In this document: positions 7,265 through 15,246 of the stretch, one piece after another
Position numbering within the stretch: the first letter of the stretch is position 1
How the letters are laid out: the number at the start of each line of letters is the position of its first letter
DNA from: Kribbella pittospori
GTDB lineage: Bacteria > Actinomycetota > Actinomycetes > Propionibacteriales > Kribbellaceae
DNA length: 64,000 nucleotides
NCBI RefSeq assembly: GCF_004331465.1
Contig: NZ_SJKB01000002.1
Coordinates: forward strand, 434,001-498,000
Direction of reading: 5' to 3'
Translations under genes and position numbers: made by a program
Notes under the pieces: generated by a model
What the model was told of the DNA's origin: nothing
The model's input: the letters and a program-made list of their open reading frames with translations, nothing else
The model's database searches: none

Positions 7265-8281
7265 CTACGGCTTGATGACTGTGACGCCGGCCGGGGTTCC
7301 GTTGGTGAGGGCGGCCAGGGCGGCGGGGGTTTGTTCGAGGGTGATGGTGCGGGTGATCAGGTCGGCGGGTTTGAGGTTGCCGGTGGCAACTAAGGTGAGC
7401 ATTTCGGGGTAGGCGTGGGCGGGCATGCCGTGGCTGCCTAGCCATTGGAGTTCCTGGCCGATGAGGCGGCCTACGTCCAGTTGCACTCCCGATGGGAGGA
7501 GGCCGACCTGGAGGTGGCGACCGCGGGGTCGCAGTGAGAGCAGAGCTTGCTGGACGATGTCGTTGGAGCCCAGGGCGTCCATGGTCACGTGTGCGCCACC
7601 GAGGTCCCGGATCTCCTGCACGGTGGTCGACGAGGCTTGCAGGGTGTCGGATGCGCCGTACTCGCGGGCGAGCTTCAACGCATCGGGATTGGTGTCGACA
7701 GCGATCACCCGCGCACCGAGAGCCGCCGCGATCATGACGGCCGACAGCCCGACGCCTCCGCAACCGAAGACGACCACGTTCTCCCCGGCGACGACCTTGC
7801 CCACCTGGTGGATCGCGCGGAAGGACGTGGCAAACCGGCAACCCAGACCCGCAGCAGTGGCGAAGTCCAGGTCGTCGGGGAGCCTGACGAGATTCACCTC
7901 GGCGTAGGGCACCGCGACGTACTCCGCGAATGAACCCCAGTAGTTGAACCCAGGCTGCAACTGGTTGGGGCAGACCTGCTGATTCCCCTCGCGGCACTGC
8001 TCGCACGCGCCACACGCGCAGATAAACGGCGTCGTCACGCGCTCCCCGACCTGCCATCCGTGTACGCCGGAACCGACCGCAGCGATCGTCCCGGCGAGCT
8101 CGTGCCCCGGCACATGCGGCAGCACGATGTCGGAGTCGTGCCCCATCCACCCGTGCCAGTCGCTCCGGCACAACCCGGTCGCCTCGACCTTCAGGACGAC
8201 CGAACCATCCGCCGGCTCAGGCCGCGGAACCTCTTGTACGACGGGCAGTACGCCGTACTGCTCGACAACGACAGCGCGCAT
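7265..8281 (-). CDS. Zinc-dependent alcohol dehydrogenase (MDR family)
   Basis: A 338-residue medium-chain dehydrogenase. Catalytic zinc ligands appear in 'TGLCRSDWHGW' (Cys) and 'PHVPGHELAG' (His-Glu). The structural-zinc lobe has the four cysteines of 'CACGACEQCREGNQQVC'. The NAD(P)-binding Rossmann motif is 'VVVFGCGGVGLSAVM', with an Asp in 'VIAVDTNPDA' favouring NAD(H). Length and order match the family. The substrate alcohol or polyol is unknown. It precedes the ABM gene and follows the VOC gene by 13 bp, so the three minus-strand genes may be co-transcribed. Confidence 0.85.
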   Translation of the reverse strand: MRAVVVEQYGVLPVVQEVPRPEPADGSVVLKVEATGLCRSDWHGWMGHDSDIVLPHVPGHELAGTIAAVGSGVHGWQVGERVTTPFICACGACEQCREGNQQVCPNQLQPGFNYWGSFAEYVAVPYAEVNLVRLPDDLDFATAAGLGCRFATSFRAIHQVGKVVAGENVVVFGCGGVGLSAVMIAAALGARVIAVDTNPDALKLAREYGASDTLQASSTTVQEIRDLGGAHVTMDALGSNDIVQQALLSLRPRGRHLQVGLLPSGVQLDVGRLIGQELQWLGSHGMPAHAYPEMLTLVATGNLKPADLITRTITLEQTPAALAALTNGTPAGVTVIKP

Positions 8282-8294
8282 GGCGGCATCGTAG

Positions 8295-8675
8295 TCAGCC
8301 CACGCAGAACTCGTTGCCCTCGGGATCGAGCATCACGATGTGGCCGAGTTCGGGGCCGTAGAAGTCCTCGCGTACCTGGGTCGCGCCCAGCTCCACCAAC
8401 GACGCGGCCTTCGTGCGCATGCGTTCCGCGGAGGCGGCGTCGCGTTCGCCAGGCCCGGCCACCCGGATGTCGATGTGCAGCCGGTTCTTCGAGGTCTTCG
8501 GTTCGGGGACGCGGAGGAACCCGATCGCCGGTCCCACGTCATCGGGATCGACGATCGAGGCTCCGTCCGGGTCGTCGTACCCGGGCTCGAGGATGTAGCC
8601 GAGCGCAGCCGCCCAGAACTCCGCCAGTCGCTGCGGATCAGCCGCATCCCCGCCGATGGTCCAGTGAGTCGCCAT
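8295..8675 (-). CDS. VOC-family (glyoxalase/bleomycin-resistance fold) protein
   Basis: A 126-residue protein with one vicinal-oxygen-chelate repeat pair: 'TIGGDAADPQRLAEFWAAAL' at the N-terminus and 'HIVMLDPEGNEFCVG' at the C-terminus. The 'D-P-E-G-N-E-F-C' ending is typical of the actinobacterial Glyoxalase_6 subgroup, which rarely has a known reaction. It could bind a metal through His/Glu positions but function cannot be assigned. Same strand as the alcohol dehydrogenase. Confidence 0.7.
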   Translation of the reverse strand: MATHWTIGGDAADPQRLAEFWAAALGYILEPGYDDPDGASIVDPDDVGPAIGFLRVPEPKTSKNRLHIDIRVAGPGERDAASAERMRTKAASLVELGATQVREDFYGPELGHIVMLDPEGNEFCVG

Positions 8676-8725
8676 GCAGGCGACGGTAGCGCCTATTCCG
8701 GACAGTTCACGCCCGGAACAGCAGC

Positions 8726-9001
8726 TCAGCCGCCGGCGACCGCGGGGATGATCGAGACCTGGCCGCCGTCCTTGATCGAGGTGTGCAGGCCGTCGGCGAA
8801 CCGTACGTCGTCATCGTCGACGTACACGTTCACGAACCGGCGCAGCTCGCCCGACTCGTCCAGCACCCGGCCCTTGATCCCGGGGTAGGAGCTGTCCAGC
8901 GAGTCGAGCACCTCGACCAGCGTCGCGCCCTCGGCGGACACCTCGGACGCGCCCTGGGTGTAGGGCCGCAGGATGGTCGGGACCCGTACGCTCACGCTCA
9001 C
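8726..9001 (-). CDS. MoaD/ThiS-family sulfur-carrier protein
   Basis: A 91-residue beta-grasp protein ending in the obligatory Gly-Gly ('SIIPAVAGG'), the tail that is adenylated and thiocarboxylated. It starts inside the 3' end of thrC (4-bp overlap). In mycobacteria, the carrier CysO delivers sulfur to CysM for a PLP-dependent cysteine synthesis route. Here the partner next door is threonine synthase, and no CysM or Mec-like gene is visible. The physiological acceptor is therefore open. The GG tail and size make the family call firm. Confidence 0.8.
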   Translation of the reverse strand: MSVSVRVPTILRPYTQGASEVSAEGATLVEVLDSLDSSYPGIKGRVLDESGELRRFVNVYVDDDDVRFADGLHTSIKDGGQVSIIPAVAGG

Positions 9002-10257
9002 TGCAGGCCTGCCTTCACGAAGGCGTCGTACGACGCGGGGATGGTCACCTTGGGGCCGACCCGGTCGGCCACGGCGTCGAGCGTCTTCAGCCCGTCGCCG
9101 GAGTTGATGATCACCGTCTCGGCCTCGGGGTCGAGCTGACCGGTCTCGATGAGCTTCTTCAGCGTCGCGACCGTCACCCCGCCCGCGGTCTCGGTGAAGA
9201 TGCCCTCGGTCCGGGCCAGCAACTGGATGCCCTCGACGACTTCCTCATCGCTGACGTCCGCGATCGCGCCACCGGTACGGCGGGCGACGTCCAGCACGTA
9301 CGGTCCGTCGGCCGGATTGCCGATCGCCAGCGACTTCGCGATGGTCGACGGCTTCACCGGCTTGACCACGTCGTGGCCGTCACGGAACGCCTGCGCGACG
9401 GGCGAGCAGCCGGTCGCCTGAGCGCCGTACACCTTGTAGTCCGTGGCGTCGACCAGGCCGAGCTTGCCGAGCTCGGTGAAGCCCTTGTCGATCTTGGTCA
9501 GCTGCGAACCGGAGGCGACCGGGATGACGATCTGCTGCGGCAGCCGCCAGCCGAGCTGCTCGGCGATCTCGAAGGCCAGCGTCTTGGAGCCCTCGGAGTA
9601 GTACGGACGGACGTTGACGTTGACGAACGCCCAGCCCTCCTCCTCGCCGGCGATCTCCGACGCCAGCTTGTTCACGTCGTCGTAGTTGCCCTCGACGGCG
9701 ACCAGGGTGCCGCCGTACACGGCGGTGGTGATCACCTTCGGGCGCTCGAGGTCGTGCGGGATGAACACGACCGAGCGGATGCCGGCCCGGGCGGCGGCCG
9801 CGGCGACGGCGTTGGCCAGGTTGCCGGTGGAGGGGCAGGCGAAGACCTTCAGGCCGAGCTCGCGGGTTGCGCTGAGTGCGCTCGCGACCACGCGGTCCTT
9901 GAAGGAGTGGGTCGGGTTGCCCGAGTCGTCCTTGACCCACAGCTTGCGCAGGCCGAGTTCACGGGCGAGGTTGCCGGCGTCGATCAGCCGGGTGTAGCCC
10001 GGCTCGGTGTTCGGGAAGCCGGCCACGTCGACCGGGACGGGCAGCAGCGGTTGGTAGCGCCAGATGTTCTTGGGTCCGGCCTCGATCTGCTCGCGGGTGA
10101 TGGTCGGGTAGTCGTACCCGACCTCGAGTGGACCGAAGCACTCCATACAGGCGTAGAACGGACCGAGCGGCGACTTCGCCCCACAGGCGCGACAGCTCAG
10201 GTGCGTTCCGTTGCCGAAGGCACCTTCACGGATCGTGTGGGTGGCGGTCTGGCTCAT
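8998..10257 (-). CDS. thrC: Threonine synthase
   Basis: A 419-residue PLP enzyme converting O-phosphohomoserine to threonine. The N-terminus carries a zinc-ribbon-like CxxC pair (C22/C25 and C37/C40), typical of this class. The PLP lysine is K120 in 'GNPTHSFKDR'. The phosphate-binding loop 'ACPSTGNLANAVAAAAARAG' is present. The ATG at 10257 follows GAGAGGGGAACC, a ribosome-binding site that directly abuts the last helix strand of a SAM-I riboswitch. Translation or transcription is thus expected to fall when S-adenosylmethionine is high. It overlaps the MoaD/ThiS gene downstream. Confidence 0.93.
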   Translation of the reverse strand: MSQTATHTIREGAFGNGTHLSCRACGAKSPLGPFYACMECFGPLEVGYDYPTITREQIEAGPKNIWRYQPLLPVPVDVAGFPNTEPGYTRLIDAGNLARELGLRKLWVKDDSGNPTHSFKDRVVASALSATRELGLKVFACPSTGNLANAVAAAAARAGIRSVVFIPHDLERPKVITTAVYGGTLVAVEGNYDDVNKLASEIAGEEEGWAFVNVNVRPYYSEGSKTLAFEIAEQLGWRLPQQIVIPVASGSQLTKIDKGFTELGKLGLVDATDYKVYGAQATGCSPVAQAFRDGHDVVKPVKPSTIAKSLAIGNPADGPYVLDVARRTGGAIADVSDEEVVEGIQLLARTEGIFTETAGGVTVATLKKLIETGQLDPEAETVIINSGDGLKTLDAVADRVGPKVTIPASYDAFVKAGLQ

Positions 10258-10270
10258 GAGTGAGGTTCCC

Positions 10271-10410
10271 CTCTCATCTTCCCCGGGAGCCGGATCTCGG
10301 CGCGGGACGGATTTGGCACCGTTCCGCCGCGAGGGATCCCAGGAGGGGACCTCAACGGGGAGGGTTGCCGGGACTTCAACGGGCCGTTTCCCTCAGTCCC
10401 TCTGGATGAG
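10271..10410 (-). promoter_or_regulatory. SAM-I (S-box) riboswitch upstream of thrC
   Basis: Read on the minus strand from 10410, the conserved S-box elements appear in order: CTCATCCAGAGGGACTGAGG, GGAAACGGCCC, TGAAGTCCCGGCAACC, then GGTGCCAAATCCGTC, and finally GGGGAAGATGAG. The 5' CTCATC and 3' GATGAG pair to close helix P1. The 3' strand of P1 ends one to two bases before the GAGAGGGG ribosome-binding region of thrC, so helix closure could shield the ribosome-binding site. I see no separate U-tracted terminator. The motif match is strong enough to call without a covariance search. Confidence 0.9.
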
Positions 10411-10488
10411 CTCCCCCGAGATTACCCAATCACGTCCATATTGTGTCCTCGCTTCCCAGCATCCGAGACGCCCGATCTCAGCGCACTA

Positions 10489-11727
10489 CTAGCCGACGGG
10501 CTGACTCCGCTGTTCCAGGAAGCGCATTACTGGCGTGGCCGCGACGCCGTGCAGCACGACGCTCAGGACCACGGTGAAACCGAGAGTCGCCCACAACCAC
10601 GGCAGATCGGAGCGGAAGTGCGCGCCGACCGCTGCCAGGTAGTAGATCGACGACACCCCTCGGACCCCGAAGGCGGCGGTCGCCCAGCGCTCCGACCGGT
10701 CCAGCTCCGTGCGCGCGAGCGACAGCCAGGCAACCAGTGGCCGCACCACCAGCACGAGCAGTACGCCGATCGCTGCGCCGGCCGGCGTGAGTGGCCTGAG
10801 CAGACCGCCGGTGATCGCGACACCGAGGAGCAGCAGCACTCCCCAGGTCAGGATGTGTTCGAGCTCACCGATGAAGTCGTGCAGCTCCTCGTGGAAGTCG
10901 TGACGACGCTCGGCTGACCGGAGCGTGAGCGCCGCGACGAACACCGCGATGAAGCCGTAGCCGTGCAGAACCTGGGTGAGCCCGTAGACGCCAAGCGTCA
11001 TGGCCAGCGCCAGCACCGGCTCGCGAGAGTCCGCCAGCCGGAAGGTCCGCGACGGGGCCGAGAAGGTCATTCTCCCCAGCAGCCAACCCGCCCCGAAGCC
11101 GACGGCGACTCCGATGACCGACTTGCCGACCACGTCCCAAGCCAGCCACTCGACCGGCGAGAGGCTCTTGGTGGCAATGAACACGGCGAGGTAGACGAGC
11201 GGAGCGGCCAGGCCGTCGTTCAGGCCGGCCTCTGAGGTCAGCGCGAACCGTACTTCGTCGTCCTCGTCGAGCTCGGCTTCCTCCCCTGTGGTCGGCCCGC
11301 CGACCTGGACGTCGGACGCCAGCACCGGATCGGTGGGCGCCAGTACGGCGGCGATGAGCAGCGCAGTCGCCGGCGCGAGGCCGAGCAACCAGCCGACTCC
11401 GGTCAGTGCCGCGACGCCTGCGGGCATCGCGACGAACAGCAGTCGCCAGGTGACGCTCCACTGCAGCAGGCTGATCGGGCGGTCGATGGCCAGGCCGACG
11501 CCCATCAAGGCGACGATCACCGTCAGTTCGGCCAGGTGTTTGGTGATCTCGGGTTCGGCGAGCGGGCTGAGCTCCCGGTCGCCGACCGCCAGGCCGAGGA
11601 GCAGGCCGGCGCCGAGGAACGCGATCGGCGCGGAAACGGCGTACCGGCGGAGGAGACGCGGGAGCACTGCGCCGAGCAGCAGAGCCAGCCCCGCCACCAG
11701 GTAGAGCCCGTCCCCGTCGATCGTCAT
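10489..11727 (-). CDS. Cation:proton antiporter (CPA1/NhaP-type)
   Basis: A 412-residue integral membrane protein with about twelve hydrophobic segments. It includes 'GLALLLGAVLPRLLRRYAVS' at the N-terminus and an acidic pair in 'AAVLAPTDPVLASDVQVG'. That 'A-P-T-D-P-V-L-A-S-D' signature is the ion-binding region of CPA1 Na+(K+)/H+ exchangers. There is no C-terminal TrkA or other regulatory domain. It would exchange protons for Na+ or K+ across the plasma membrane and help pH and salt balance. Single gene, 231 bp from the thrC leader, in the same orientation. Confidence 0.85.
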   Translation of the reverse strand: MTIDGDGLYLVAGLALLLGAVLPRLLRRYAVSAPIAFLGAGLLLGLAVGDRELSPLAEPEITKHLAELTVIVALMGVGLAIDRPISLLQWSVTWRLLFVAMPAGVAALTGVGWLLGLAPATALLIAAVLAPTDPVLASDVQVGGPTTGEEAELDEDDEVRFALTSEAGLNDGLAAPLVYLAVFIATKSLSPVEWLAWDVVGKSVIGVAVGFGAGWLLGRMTFSAPSRTFRLADSREPVLALAMTLGVYGLTQVLHGYGFIAVFVAALTLRSAERRHDFHEELHDFIGELEHILTWGVLLLLGVAITGGLLRPLTPAGAAIGVLLVLVVRPLVAWLSLARTELDRSERWATAAFGVRGVSSIYYLAAVGAHFRSDLPWLWATLGFTVVLSVVLHGVAATPVMRFLEQRSQPVG

Positions 11728-11754
11728 GGTGCCGCTCCAGTGCCCCGGCGACGG

Positions 11755-12741
11755 CTACCTCAAGCGATGGGTTGCTCCCGGGGTGTGGGTGGGGAGGGAC
11801 TTGCGTGGGCCGTGGCGGGGATGACGGATGCCGGCCATTTCGAGGAGGCGCTGGACCCGGAACCGGTGGCCGCGGTACGGCTCGATCAGTTCGGCGCAGC
11901 CGTCGTCGTCGAGTTCCTCGCCGATGAGCGCGTACGACACGTCGCGGGGCACATGGTAGTCCGCGAACGAGAACGCGTCGGCGTCGCCGTGAGCCCGCTG
12001 CCGCACCTCGGCGGCGGTCCACACCCCAACTCCGGGCAGCGACCGCAGCCGTCGCTCGATCTCCGCCGAGTCGGTCAGCTCCAGCGTCCGCTCCAGCGCC
12101 TTGGCACGCGTCGCAGCCGTCAGCACAACCCGCGAACGCCGGCCTTCCACTCCTGCCCGCAGCCATTGCCACGATGGAATCTGCCGCCACTCCTCCGGCG
12201 ACGGCGGGACGATCATCACGCGCCCATCCCGCGTGCTCGGGCCCGGCGCCGGCTCGCCGTACTCACGCAGCAGCACCCGCCAAGCCCGGAACGCCTCCTT
12301 GCCGGTCACGACCTGCTCGATCCCCGCCGCCGCCATCGCCTCGAACACAGCGCGAGTCCGCGGCACCCGTACGTGCGGGAACCGCCGCGCCGCATCCACC
12401 AGCGCCTGATGCTCCGGCAACGGCTCGAACCCGTCCCAACTGTCCGCCTCACCGAGCAACTCCGGCACCCCATCAAGCACCCAGGCCGCTCCCGGACCCC
12501 AAGCCTCCGCCTCGACCTCCCCGGCGTACGGCGTCAGTCGCAGCAGCACCGGCCCATCCGGCGTCCGGGTAGCCCGCCAGACCGTACGACGGCCACCCTC
12601 GAAGTAGTACGCAGGGTCGCCAGGCCCCTTCCGCAACCCTCCGATCACCGAATGCGGATCAACCATCCGCCCAGCCCGCCAAACCCGCACCACCGAACTC
12701 ACCCGCCAAGTCTTACTCACCCCACGGACATTCCATTCCAT
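11755..12741 (-). CDS. DNA-3-methyladenine glycosylase-type (AlkA-like, HhH-GPD) protein
   Basis: About 328 residues if the ATG at 12741 is used; GTG codons just downstream are equally possible because no good ribosome-binding site is visible. The C-terminal half carries 'LRSLPGVGVWTAAEVRQRAH', the helix-hairpin-helix of the HhH-GPD superfamily. The downstream 'DADAFSFADYHVPRDV' contains the position of the catalytic Asp (D in 'FADYHVPRD'). It resembles alkylbase glycosylases that start base-excision repair. The N-terminal half is the divergent AlkA_N-like part of the actinobacterial subgroup. It is divergent from the HEERH membrane protein, with an inverted repeat between them. Confidence 0.7.
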   Translation of the reverse strand: MEWNVRGVSKTWRVSSVVRVWRAGRMVDPHSVIGGLRKGPGDPAYYFEGGRRTVWRATRTPDGPVLLRLTPYAGEVEAEAWGPGAAWVLDGVPELLGEADSWDGFEPLPEHQALVDAARRFPHVRVPRTRAVFEAMAAAGIEQVVTGKEAFRAWRVLLREYGEPAPGPSTRDGRVMIVPPSPEEWRQIPSWQWLRAGVEGRRSRVVLTAATRAKALERTLELTDSAEIERRLRSLPGVGVWTAAEVRQRAHGDADAFSFADYHVPRDVSYALIGEELDDDGCAELIEPYRGHRFRVQRLLEMAGIRHPRHGPRKSLPTHTPGATHRLR

Positions 12742-12757
12742 GGGACCGCGTACAGCT

Positions 12758-12841
12758 CGACAGGAGGTGTCGAGGTGCGCTGACGTCCCGCCTGCGGGGT
12801 GAGCAGGCGATGGGCGGCAGGACAGGACACACCTCCTGTCG
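12758..12841. repeat. 13-bp inverted repeat in a divergent promoter region
   Basis: CGACAGGAGGTGT at 12758-12770 is repeated in perfect inverse orientation (ACACCTCCTGTCG) at 12829-12841, 58 bases apart. Each arm also sits in its own small dyad: CTCGACA-GGAGG-TGTCGAG at 12756-12774 and GACAGGA-CACACC-TCCTGTC at 12821-12840. It lies between the divergent glycosylase and HEERH-protein genes. It could be a pair of binding sites for one dimeric regulator, or a cruciform or hairpin structure. Confidence 0.5.
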
Positions 12842-12888
12842 GTCTGCACATGTCCTAAGAATTGAGACATCGAGACATACTGAGCCCC

Positions 12889-13356
12889 ATGGGTGGGTGG
12901 CAGCGAGTGAAGGTGGTTTGGAACTTTCTGAATTTGTCGACTGTGACGGGGTTGCTGGTGGGGGTGATCGGGCGGGCTCGGGTCAGTCGGGGGCCGCGGG
13001 GGTTGTACTTCGCGAACGGGTACCGGATCAAGTTTCCGGTGGCGGGGGCGTTCACGATCGGGAACGTCGTGCTGAGCAAGCACGAGCGGTCGTACTTCGA
13101 CGACGAGGCGCTGGTGCGGCACGAGGAGCGGCACTCGTGGCAGTACTTCTGGCTGCTCGGGTTGCCGATGCTGCCGCTGTACGTCGTCGGTGTGATCGTC
13201 TCGTTCCTGCTCACCGGCGATCCGGCGTCACGCAACCCGTTCGAGCGGATGGCGAGCCTCAAGGACGGCGGGTACGTCGAGCGGCCGATCCAGCCGATCG
13301 GTCAGACCCTGACCCAGGCGTTCAGCGTGCTGCGATCGCGTCCGAAAGGGCCGTGA
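12889..13356 (+). CDS. Small membrane-associated protein with HExxH motif
   Basis: A 155-residue protein from the ATG at 12889. 'VRHEERHSWQYFWLLGLPML' contains H-E-E-R-H, matching the HExxH zinc-peptidase signature. It is followed at once by a hydrophobic segment ('LPMLPLYVVGVIVSFLL'), and another weakly hydrophobic stretch lies at the N-terminus. I know this as a conserved actinobacterial protein without a published role; the HEERH and the 'NPFERMASL' tail are constant features of the family. It could be a tiny membrane metalloprotease, but a third zinc ligand is not obvious. Its 3' end overlaps otsB, convergent, by 35 bp. Confidence 0.6.
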   Translation: MGGWQRVKVVWNFLNLSTVTGLLVGVIGRARVSRGPRGLYFANGYRIKFPVAGAFTIGNVVLSKHERSYFDDEALVRHEERHSWQYFWLLGLPMLPLYVVGVIVSFLLTGDPASRNPFERMASLKDGGYVERPIQPIGQTLTQAFSVLRSRPKGP

Positions 13357-14155
13357 GTACCGTCACCACACCGGTCGGGTCGTCGACCACGATGTCCGCG
13401 GCCTCGATCAGCTCGGTCGCGCCCGACGACCGCGTGGCCAGCAGTACTGCGCGCAGTCCGGCCTTGCGGTGCTCGTCGATCGCCCGGAACGCCGCCAGGT
13501 CGCCGAGATCGTCCCCGGCATACAGAACCGACCGAGCGCCGGTCGACTCGATCAGACCGCGTAGCGCGACACCCTTGTCGATGCCGGGCGGCCGCAGCTC
13601 GAGCACCAGGTTGCCCGGCTCCAGCCGCAGCTCGGTGGCCGCGGCCAGCTCAGTCAACGGCGTACGCAGCCGCTCCAGCGCGCCGACCGGATCGGGCAGC
13701 CGGCGGGTGTGCACTGCCAGCGAGCTCTCTTTGTCCTCGACGAAGGCGTCCGCCAGACCAGCCTCCTGCAGCAGCCCCGGCAGCCGCGAGCGAGCCACAG
13801 CGACACCCTCAGGCACCGGCTCGCTCGTCACCCGTCCAGTCGACGCATCCCACCGCTCCAGACCGTAGTGCCCGAGTACGACGAGACTCCCCAAACCAGC
13901 GTGGCCGGTGACACCCGTGAGCTCCGTCGCCACGAGTGCCGGGCGGCCGGTGACGATCGCGACCTGCTTGACCGACCGCGCCAGCCGCGCCAGAGCGTCC
14001 AGGGCGCCGTCAACCGGACGAGCCCGCGCCGGGTCCTCGACCAGCGGCGACAGCACCCCGTCGAAGTCCGACGAGATGACCGCTCCGGCCGGGTCGGCGA
14101 CGATCGCCTCCCAGCCCTCCTGACCTGCGTCCGTCTGGATGACCGGAGTACTCAT
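13322..14155 (-). CDS. otsB: Trehalose-6-phosphate phosphatase
   Basis: A 277-residue HAD-superfamily phosphatase that removes phosphate from trehalose-6-phosphate. The nucleophile motif is D30-F-D32-G in 'VISSDFDGVLSPL'. The later HAD motifs are the lysine in 'GIDKGVALRGL' and the acidic pair in 'VLYAGDDLGDLAAFR', the T6PP hallmark. The ATG at 14155 overlaps the stop of the LytR_C gene by 4 bp (ATGA), so the two are translationally coupled. otsA lies 3.5 kb away on the opposite strand, so the trehalose pathway is present but split. Confidence 0.9.
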   Translation of the reverse strand: MSTPVIQTDAGQEGWEAIVADPAGAVISSDFDGVLSPLVEDPARARPVDGALDALARLARSVKQVAIVTGRPALVATELTGVTGHAGLGSLVVLGHYGLERWDASTGRVTSEPVPEGVAVARSRLPGLLQEAGLADAFVEDKESSLAVHTRRLPDPVGALERLRTPLTELAAATELRLEPGNLVLELRPPGIDKGVALRGLIESTGARSVLYAGDDLGDLAAFRAIDEHRKAGLRAVLLATRSSGATELIEAADIVVDDPTGVVTVLTALSDAIAAR

Positions 14156-14787
14156 CCGGTGTAGTCCGAGGTGAGGATCACGGTGAGGCGGTCCTTCTTC
14201 ATGTTGTCCAGCGCGCCCTTGGTCCGGCTGATGCCGAGGTCGCGGGCGAGCTGGTTGGCGGCGTCGAGCATCCCCGGCGGGTAGTACACGGTGCTCTCGG
14301 CAATCTTGCCGTGCCAGTTGTCGGCACCGGCGACGGTCCAGCCGGCCTGTCGCGCCCGGCCCGCGACCGAGTCGGCAAGGCCCTTGCGTCCAGTGTTGTT
14401 GTAGACCTCGACCGCGGGCCGCTCAGCCGGCGGGATCGCGGGTTCGGTGGCCGGTGGCGGCGCGGTGGTCGGCTCGCTCGACGGCGGTTGCGTCGGATCG
14501 TCAGTCGGCGGTTGCGTCGGCTCGTCAGTCGGCGCGCTCGTCGGCTGAATTGGAGGTACCGGCGTTTCGGACTCACCAGGCCTCGGCACGCTCGCGACGA
14601 TCGTCGACGGCCCGGTCGTTGGCTTGGTGCTCGGCTTCGGGGTCGTCGCGGTGGACGGCTGGTCCGCGGTGCTGTCGCCGCCGCGCGTGCCGAACAGCAC
14701 CAGCAGGCCGGCGACGATCGCGACGACGGCGAGCACGGCGACGAGGGACGAGAGGACCTGTCCCCGTTCGTCCGTCGGGCGGGACAT
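14152..14787 (-). CDS. LytR C-terminal domain protein (VirR/Rv0431-like)
   Basis: A 211-residue protein from the ATG at 14787. Residues ~1-15 are cytoplasmic, ~16-38 are one membrane helix ('SSLVAVLAVVAIVAGLLVLF'), ~40-115 are a Pro/Thr-rich wall-spanning linker, and ~120-210 are a LytR_C domain ('AVEVYNNTGRKGLADSVAGR'). The order DUF3263-LytR_C matches Rv0430-Rv0431 of Mycobacterium tuberculosis, where VirR influences membrane vesicle release and the cell envelope. It starts 2 bp after the DUF3263 stop and runs into otsB by a 4-bp overlap, so all three form one operon. Confidence 0.8.
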   Translation of the reverse strand: MSRPTDERGQVLSSLVAVLAVVAIVAGLLVLFGTRGGDSTADQPSTATTPKPSTKPTTGPSTIVASVPRPGESETPVPPIQPTSAPTDEPTQPPTDDPTQPPSSEPTTAPPPATEPAIPPAERPAVEVYNNTGRKGLADSVAGRARQAGWTVAGADNWHGKIAESTVYYPPGMLDAANQLARDLGISRTKGALDNMKKDRLTVILTSDYTG

Positions 14788-14789
14788 TC

Positions 14790-15098
14790 TCAGACCTCGA
14801 TGCCCAGCCGGCGTGCGGAGCGGGCTCGCTGCCGGGCGGCGCGCAGGCGGCGCAGCCGTTTCACCAGCAGTGGGTCGTGGGCGAGAGCCTCGGGCCGGTC
14901 GATCAGCGCGTTCAGGACCTGGTAGTACCGGGTGGCCGACATCTGGAACTGGTCCCGGATCGCCTGCTCCTTCGCACCGGCGTACTTCCACCAGTGCCGC
15001 TCGAAGGCGAGGATGGCGCCGTCACGCTCCGAGAGCCCGGCAACAGCCGGCGGCGCAGCCTCGGCGGGACCGGGAGAGCTGGCGTTGGCGCTGTCCAT
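14790..15098 (-). CDS. DUF3263-family protein
   Basis: A 102-residue protein. The core 'ILAFERHWWKYAGAKEQAIR' followed by 'ATRYYQVLNALIDRPEALAHDP' is diagnostic of DUF3263, a small HTH-like actinobacterial family. A likely role is DNA binding, by analogy with sigma-factor region 4-like helices, but this is not proven. GGAG lies ~10 bases before the ATG. It is the first gene of the operon with the LytR_C gene and otsB, and is divergent from the amidase across 148 bp that should hold both promoters. Confidence 0.85.
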   Translation of the reverse strand: MDSANASSPGPAEAAPPAVAGLSERDGAILAFERHWWKYAGAKEQAIRDQFQMSATRYYQVLNALIDRPEALAHDPLLVKRLRRLRAARQRARSARRLGIEV

Positions 15099-15246
15099 CT
15101 GTTGATGACTCCTGTGCGGTCGGTGATCGTCCGTCCGCGCTCCACTCTACGTGCTGAACAACAGCGATGTCATTCACCGGTGACCGACACGAAGCGTGTC
15201 GTTGAGCGGACAGCCAGACGTGCCCAACTCTGGCAGGATCGACGGT

